From the NCBI RefSeq assembly GCF_030253575.1, contig NC_080562.1, positions 32,629,852-32,693,851 on the forward strand: a stretch of DNA of 64,000 bases, written 5' to 3'. Origin of the DNA: Rhododendron vialii (Eukaryota; Streptophyta; Magnoliopsida; Ericales; Ericaceae). A program made the position numbers and the translations under genes. The notes beneath the pieces are model-generated. The model was not told the DNA's origin. It saw only the letters and a list, made by a program, of their open reading frames with translations, and did no database searches. Numbering within the stretch: position 1 is the first letter of the stretch; the number at the start of each line of letters is the position of its first letter. This document shows positions 57,467-64,000 of the stretch, in pieces.

Positions 57467-58831
57467 GCCTAAAACCTTAGGGTACCCTATGAAAGTGCCT
57501 AAACCGCTAAACTCTATAATAAGAAAGTGCACCATAAAACTCTATGAAAGTGCCTAAAACTTAGGGTACCTTATAAAAGTACAACAAGATGAAAAAAAAG
57601 AAAAAAGACATTTTGTGTTAGCCAAAACAAGCCCTTGTCTCATTTAAGACAATTTAAATGAAAAAAGATATTTTTTGTGTTAGCCAAACAAAACCCTTGT
57701 CTCATTAAAAGCAATTTTTTCTTTACAAACTCTAGACTCTAAAATATGTTTATTAATGAATTCTACACATTACAGAAACTTAGGCTGAATTAAAGCTCCT
57801 ATGGAGTTGTTTCATTTGGACTTTAAACTAATATGCTATTTACTCATTGACATTTTAATATGGGCACTTTTTTTTTGGGACAAACCAAAATAGAATAGTT
57901 GACACTTATAAAAAGATGGAGGGGGTATTAGATGGATCAACACTTCATGCATATAATGAAGTCTTTGTTCTCTATTTTTTTTTTCTATATTTGAGATAGA
58001 GAGAGAGTTACTTGAGTTAAAAAGTAGATGGGACCAAAAGAACAATAAAAAATATCAAACAATAGGTGAAACAAGTTAAGCAAGGTTATAATTTTTCAAT
58101 ACTATTTGGGATAAGATATAGAGATGCTATAATGTCAATCGACTATCGAGTGGGGTAAGGAGGTGACCCCGCTTGCTTCTATGTGTGTCTGCCAATGAAC
58201 AAAAGTGCGTAGCTAATATATGATTTTGAAAAAATAAAATTTGTTTTTATCATTCATTTTTTTGAATGGTGAATTTTTTTTATTAATCTTTGAGAAAGAC
58301 ACAAGGACTAACAGGAGCAAGCCAACAAAGTGCCCAGCCCGAGATTCAATCCCTAATTTGGCTACTTGCCAACAAAGGAACAAATCCAACACCTAGAAGA
58401 CCTTTAAAGCTCAGAAAAAAAAAAAAATTAGCTGAATACCCCAATATCACACTGGGGCATTGGAGAAAAATTCGAAGCAACCATTGCCCTTATAAATAAT
58501 TTCCGAAGCTACACAATTTTTCCGTTAGGGGTGAGCTGCTCGAGCCAATGGCAACGGGGGAGGCTGGCCTGCATTAAACGGAGCATTTAATGCGGCTGTA
58601 AAACGCAGTTAAAGTCTCACTCTGGACGGGCCGGTTCGCTCCAACCCAGACTCGTTCAAACGGGTCTCCTGTTCAACCGTTTGGTTTTACTTGTTTTCAA
58701 AATTTAGACCCGTTTTGAAATAATGGCGGTTTTAGGGTTGGCCCGGACCGGAGTCTAGGCCAGTCCACGGTTGAACCGGCTGAACCGGCCAGTTCGGTTT
58801 TTAAAACATTAGTATTTATTATTTGAGATCT

Positions 58832-60187
58832 TGCTTGCGACCTTAGAGTGTGTTGTAATAAGAATGCCTCAAGCGTAGGGCTAGGTCGGTTGAAAGCATA
58901 ATAAAACCCGGAAGTCCGGGGTCGAATCCACAGGGAGCGCATCCATAACTCGGTTCGGAGATTAGCTTGCGTAGAGATTTTAGCGTTAGGACCGCCAACC
59001 AAAGTTCGGCGTTGAGACGGCCAACTGAGCGATTTAGAAAGTGGCTACTTAACCTAACTACGGCTTTTTGATTGGAGATTAAACTAAAGGCTAGGTTTAG
59101 GGATAATTAACACCCATAACGTAAGGATAAACTCGATTCTTCTCTTCTTAACAACGGTGTTAAACATAACTAGGGCTCTTTTGATTCATTTTAACAAACA
59201 CAAAGAGGGACATAGCTCCAAGCATCAAATGTGGCAAATAGCTTAGCCCTTGCCTACATTTGATCAAAAAGATTAACACCTCTAAGTTTTGGTACATAAA
59301 ATTAGTCCTAAGCCATGTTTAAGCTAGAAAATGAGATTTTACAAGAGAAGAACAAGCTACATCCTTGGTTACGGGATGTTAACCATCCCACAACCTAACC
59401 TTACTACACTACTCACTCATATTGAAAGGGGCAACGAATTGAGCAAGGGGAAACATAAGGAAAATACCAAACATTGAGTAAATTCGAAATAAATACAAGA
59501 TCCTCGAAGAGAATGAAATTTCTTACAACTTTAATGAAGACCAAAAGCTCCGAAAGTAAATGGATCGCACCTAAAAACCTTGCTCAAGACTTGAATGAGG
59601 AGAGAGGTTGGAGCTCCATTAATGGAGGTAGAGAGAGAAAGTCCAAAAATGAAAGATTACCTACTCCCCCCAGGTCTGGGGGTATTTAAAGCCCCTTAAA
59701 AACGAGCTACAAAGGTCCTAAATGCCCCTAAAAAGTTACAAAAGTCGGGCACAAAAAGTAGATTTTTTTCCAGGATGTACCGGTATCGTGCAAACCTAGT
59801 ACCGGTACATCGCTTGTTTCACAGCATTTTGAACCAAATCTGTCCGCGATGTACAGGTACAGCTTTTATCGGTACAGGTACATCGCTGGCAGAAAGCTTC
59901 CGAATTGGTTTCTTGCCTCCAACAGCCTCTTTGACATCCCGAACACTCTTCGACACTTCTTTAAACAATTCTTGGGACTTGGTAGCGGGGTGCACATGGT
60001 CTCGGCTCTTTGGATGATCCCGGGTTGATTTCCTTGGCGTTCAAAACGCCTTATTTTCTACTTTAACCTGTAAAGGCCAAAAACACCAACTCCGCGCAAT
60101 ATCAACTAATTAAAGTAAATTATGCACGAAAGAGGGACAAAATTGGTATCGATAAGCCCATTTATATACACTATCGAGGGCTTATCA
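58832..60187 (-). mobile_element. Solo LTR, 1356 bp, with 5-bp GATCT target duplication
   Basis: Plus-strand ends TGCTTGCGACC and AGGGCTTATCA, bounded by GATCT at 58827-58831 and GATCT at 60188-60192. Related to the 3' LTR at 27202-28750. Oriented minus by comparison with that LTR (minus-strand start TGATAAGCCC, with TATATAAAT close behind). It contains palindromes of the GTACCGGTAC type at 59778-59885. It appears to sit in an older Stowaway-like remnant (60195-60419). Confidence 0.88.
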
Positions 60188-60659
60188 GATCTCTCAAAAA
60201 AATGGCTACATCTTTTAATTTATAATTTATTTTATATCAACTATAGATCTTATTTGATAGATTTCAAATAATTTTATCAAACAAAGTTTTGAAATCATAA
60301 AAAAACATTATTGGTTGTGATATATAGACAATTGGTTGAGTGACACGCCGATCAAAAAAAATTGTTTGAGTGACACAAAAAGTGAAACAAAACCAATAAT
60401 TTGGGACAAAGGAAGAAATATTTTCAAAAGATGATTCTTAAGTTTCTTTTACGTACCGAATAGACGATCCAATTGAGGGTTTTGTGGACCATTTAAAGGA
60501 TATCTTTTAGAAGCCGAATATATCGTTGAATTTTTAGAGCTCCTTAACATCACTTTTGTTAAAGATCATGTCGATCAATATGAATCCACACATGCTGTGA
60601 CCGCATATATGTGGAGATAATAAGTTATGAAGCGGTTTCGGGCACCAGATGAGGTTTTC

Positions 60660-61130
60660 CGTCCGTCCACCAGGCCCTCCAAGCGGAGGGAGGGGGGCTG
60701 CTGTCCTCTTAGGGGCAGCAGCGCGCTGCTGTCCCCGAATTCGGGGCCCACTCCGGTTTCGATCCGATGATCGGAAACGTTCACTTCGTAGAGCTCGTCG
60801 AGTAGAACAACTATGCAAAAAATTAGCTTAATTGGATATCATTAAGTACTTGATCGGAACCTTTTTATTTTAAAAAGAATGGATCCGAAATACTGGATCA
60901 AATCCACTGTAACCCATGGACTAAGAGTTATATGGGTTCCGATCAGGTACTTAATGATATCCAATTAAGCTGATTTTTTGCATAGTTGTTCTACTCGACG
61001 AGCTCTACAAAGTGAACGATTCAGATCATCGGAGCGAGACCGGGGTGGGCCCCAAAATTGGGGCAGCAGCCCCTCCGCGTCCCCTCCAAGCTGGTGAGGC
61101 GACCAGAACTCTTGGGTCTCATCCGCTCGT
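60660..61130. mobile_element. Large fold-back MITE
   Basis: Arms of more than 160 bp pair around 60900. GAGCTCGTCGAGTAGAACAA, CTATGCAAAAAAT and TTAATTGGATATCATTAAGT occur in both arms with few differences. The outer arms are GC-rich (GGGGCCCACTCCGG), the inner arms AT-rich. The short frames at 60534-60831 are in the arms and not genes. Confidence 0.8.
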
Positions 61131-61151
61131 GACGGGAATAGATAGGTGTTA

Positions 61152-61391
61152 AGGCTCCGTTTCAGTACTCAATATAAGTACTTATTTTTTAAGAAGGCAA
61201 TTTCAAGCTAAAAAATAATGTGTTTACGTAAATAATTTTCCTACCAATATGGATCTTGTTTGATAAATCTCATCGAGATCTTTTATACGGTGCAAAAAAA
61301 AATCGAAAAATTATTTTTCATTTACATTATTTTTGAGTTTGAAAATGTAAAATAAGTACTTATTTTTAAAAAGGTGTTCTGGAACGGATTA
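61152..61391. mobile_element. MITE, family of 31734-31979
   Basis: Imperfect inverted ends GGCTCCGTTTCAGTACTC and AATCCGTTCCAGAACACC, with AAGTACTTATTTT next to both ends and AT-rich filler. Non-coding. 61400-62180 after it has no recognisable gene. Confidence 0.55.
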
Positions 61392-62180
61392 GAATGTTCT
61401 CCTCACCTTAGGACTTTATGGTTGCTTATGAGCTTTTAGGAGTACTCATTGTGCATGGGTCTTTCATGGCTATCCCTTGGCCTTAGCCGCTCTTGAAGTC
61501 TTCTAGTTCGTACAAACTCTTTCCATTGCGCAGCTGGTTCCTGTCCATTATCTTATCGCTAGCTTGGCTTACCAAGTTCTTCTTAGCTGAGCTGATTGTT
61601 ACGTCTACCGAGCTCACCTCATGGGCTGAGCTCAGAACTCCTATATGCTACGCTTAAGAGCTGATTTCTCCCTTGGGCTGGTGAGGCCTGCCGTTATGGG
61701 CTAGATTTAGTTGGGCCTAAAATCCTCATGGGCTAGATTTAACACTTATTGGGTCCTTGGTCTGTGTGCATTGGACTGTATTGGGTTGCTTGGTTTGATC
61801 TGAGCTCGGGAGGTCATAAGTTTTGAATCATTGTGCCAATCTATTTTTATGAGATAAATGTATTTAAAAATATACATTTGTAGATATTTGATAAACATAC
61901 TTTTTGAGGCGGTTTGATGTTCTTAATAATTCCTCAGTAAATTCCAAAGAATAAATAATTTTCATCATAGAAGTAAACTTAAATAAGGCTTCAAAAGCAC
62001 TTAAATTGGACAGTTCAGTGCCCTTTTAATTAGGGAGATAGGAAACGGAGACAATCCAAACTCACGTCGAAACGAGCGATTATTCAATGCTCTAGGAGCC
62101 CCAGCCTCTTTCCAACCACAGTGGTGGAGTTATGCATTTTGTCTCGAACCCCACCACAATATTGCGGTCCAGGGGCAGAA

Positions 62181-63423
62181 CAGTGGCAGAGCCAAGATTT
62201 TTACTTTGGGGGACTGGTTTCGTAGATATATTTTTTATCGGAACGTATGCTTATTGTATAGTATAAATTTTTTGTTTTGCGATATATTACATTTGTACAT
62301 TGAAATAATTCTAGCCTAATGCAGTTAAAGTATACCAATAATTTTGTTTTTTTCTTTATGCTACTCCAACTGTCACGTGTTTTTTTTTTTTGGATAACTT
62401 GCGCATTTTATAACCAACCAACTCAAAAACCAAGGGGAGTTAAACCCATATACAAGAACCTATACAAAGGAAATCCTCAAATATACAAACAATCCTGCTA
62501 CGAGCAGGGACAATCCGTAGGGACAAACGCGTTTGGCCCCATTTGGATCCCGAAAAAATTTAAAAAGATATCCATAAATTTTTGAATATTATTTTATGGG
62601 GCCCTGTAAAAAATCAACTCCAGTGGATATCTACTTATCCAAAAGTAATACTTACCGATATCCACTAGAGCTGATTTTTTACAAGGCCCCATAAAATAAT
62701 ATTCAAAAATTTATGGATATCTTTTTAAATTTTTTCGGGATCCAAATGGGGCCAAACGCGTTTGTCCCTGCGGATTGTCTCTGCTCTTAGTTTTTTTGTC
62801 AAACATTCTACCAAATCTACAAATTTGACGTCCCAAGAACTCTTCCTGAAATATTCCAGCATTGGCAAAGTCTTTGATTTTCAAGAGAGTTGGAAAATGC
62901 TTCCAAGTGCAAAAACGAGGCCTCACACTATCTTCAATACTTGTCATCACAGAGTCAACTCCTTTATGTTTCCCTCCAAAAAACTCGAGAATTCCTTTCC
63001 AACCAGAGATGGTAAACCCCAGCTGCCAGGACCAATTTTAACAAGAAGGATCTAAAACTTTTACCTTTGCAATGATCGATGGCCGGCATAAGTTCACGAT
63101 TCCTTACTTCCAGAGTCCTCTGAATCTGGGATTGATGGAGAATTACCTGCCATATATTGCTTGAGTAGCTTCAGTTACTGCTTAAATACCTGTCACATGC
63201 TTATTTTTTATCTATAAAAGAAATTGGAAAATTAGAATTTAAAATAATAGGTTTCTTATAAATCTAGACCAAAATTATTAAGATTATAAGTAGGTATACA
63301 CAAATAATTATCGATAATTATAGTACTTAAAATCAAGTTATACAAAATAAGATTTTTAAACTTGAGAGCTCGGAAACCAGGGCCGAGAGGCCTGGGCCCA
63401 AGCCCAACATAGCTCTGCCACTG
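62181..63423. mobile_element. hAT-like element, possibly carrying a captured gene fragment
   Basis: Ends CAGTGGCAGAGCCAAG and the inverted CAGTGGCAGAGCTATG. The 8-bp flanks (GGGCAGAA and AGAGTGAA) agree at only four positions, so a target duplication is not demonstrated. Inside are the fold-back MITE at 62502-62786 and a minus-strand coding-like stretch at 62787-63055 (KHKGVDSVMTSIEDSVRPRF, FPTLLKIKDFANAGIFQEEF) plus 63090-63150 (GNSPSIPDSEDSGSKES). I do not recognise the protein. It is either transposase remains or a captured host fragment. Confidence 0.5.
62502..62786. mobile_element. Fold-back MITE nested in the hAT-like element
   Basis: Nearly perfect arms of about 140 bp: GAGCAGGGACAATCCGTAGG at one end and the complement of GAGCAGAGACAATCCGCAGG at the other, with GCGTTTGGCCCCATTTGGAT and TATCCATAAATTTTTGAATA in both arms. 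Small loop near 62645. High arm identity suggests a recent insertion. Confidence 0.85.
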
Positions 63424-63693
63424 AGAGTGAATAATTGTTGTTCAATTAACAGAAACAAAAAGTACAAACTTCCTTTTTGGACTCATTCTGGGTCTAAAAA
63501 AATGATCGGACATTGTTCAATTAATAGAAGCAGGGCTTATTTAGACGCAATAGCGTTTACTTTTGCGGACAAGTTGACACTGTGACAGCATGATATGGAC
63601 GCTGTCACTCTCAACGCTTTCGTCTCTTCCATTCCCTTCTCTGCTCAATTATCATCAATACCCACTCTCTGACCATAAACATTTTCACAAAAA

Positions 63694-63864
63694 ATGTTTG
63701 GGAATTCAATGGAAATTGACAGTACTTCAGAGAACTCGATTTGGCTATTCGACTATGGCTTAATGGAAGACATCTCCGCCATCCCAGACGGAGACTTACC
63801 GGCTGCGCCACCGGTGACCACCTGCTTCAGCTGGCCGTCGCAGGAGATCAATAATTGCTCTAAC
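63694..63864 (+). CDS. bHLH transcription factor, ILR3-like (group IVc), first exon; partial at window edge
   Basis: ATG at 63694 (a second in frame at 63709). Residues 11-24 (SENSIWLFDYGLME), then PDGD and FSWPSQEINNCSNV, match the conserved start of ILR3/bHLH105-like proteins (ENxNWLFDYGLIxD..PDG..FxWP). The exon ends at AAC|GTAAGG (63864/63865). The basic helix-loop-helix region would be in later exons beyond 64000. Known: group IVc bHLHs (bHLH34/104/105/115) dimerise in the nucleus and control iron-deficiency responses. The assignment rests on about 50 residues. Confidence 0.7.
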
Positions 63865-64000
63865 GTAAGGTGTGCCCCTAATTCCCCTTCTTGCTCTAAT
63901 ACTCTATTTGGCTTGATAAAAAAATAAAGTAGTGAAAATCAGTATGCTCTGACTTCAATTGCGCCCGCCCGCTAGTGGATGATAAAAATGGTAGGCGTAA

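Noticed and set aside
58905-58930. tRNA-like motif GGGGTCGAATCC
   Set aside because: It resembles a tRNA T-arm or pol III B box, but no acceptor stem or anticodon arm can be built, and it lies inside a defined LTR.
60534-60831. Overlapping 60-94-codon ORFs on both strands
   Set aside because: They arise from the GC-rich arm of the fold-back element.
1-64000. CRISPR arrays or prokaryote-type operons
   Set aside because: Tandem repeats here lack uniform repeat-spacer structure and the genes are eukaryotic with introns.

Overview
The window looks like nuclear DNA of a eudicot plant, probably a woody species. It is AT-rich, genes with introns are sparse, and most of the length is transposable-element (TE) sequence at various stages of decay. 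The gene families present are plant-specific: terpene synthase, GeBP/STOREKEEPER, MIKC*-type MADS, DYW-class PPR, WRKY group IIe and an ILR3-like bHLH. I cannot assign a species or family. No CRISPR array, rRNA or convincing tRNA gene was seen.

Layout. 1-4998: a minus-strand transposon gene with a DUF1985-like domain, an acidic/coiled-coil region and the start of a probable Ulp1 (C48) protease domain that runs off the left edge. Its introns are packed with a degenerate GTATCTGTT-type repeat. 4999-6905: a small MITE split by a CACTA element. 6923-9762: exons 1-3 of a minus-strand terpene synthase whose intron 3 holds those insertions. 9763-18776: a TE landfill with a hAT MITE, a poly-G minisatellite, a Stowaway MITE, a 2.65-kb solo LTR inside a LINE tail, and a short LINE-like retroelement with target-site duplications.

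21497-38303 is the most interesting part, a tandem duplication. Copy A holds an intact GeBP-family gene and a MIKC* MADS gene that is now a pseudogene. Copy B holds a second GeBP gene and a mostly intact MIKC* gene. Between them lies the 3' part of an LTR retrotransposon (ORF, polypurine tract, 3' LTR). Its ORF is joined in frame to the GeBP-B coding sequence, giving one uninterrupted 693-codon chimeric reading frame. GeBP-B has also lost the stretch that carries the TATA box in copy A.

38304-64000: an intact intronless DYW-class PPR gene, degenerate coding-like stretches, a short intronless WRKY with an altered WRKYGRK core, a small proline-rich membrane protein, a second solo LTR, several fold-back MITEs, a hAT-like element that may carry a captured gene fragment, and the first exon of an ILR3-like bHLH gene cut by the right edge.

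No operon-like or pathway clustering is visible. The host genes appear unrelated in function, and the biology here is mainly TE-driven gene remodelling. Calls rest on reading the sequence and on remembered family features. No searches were run.
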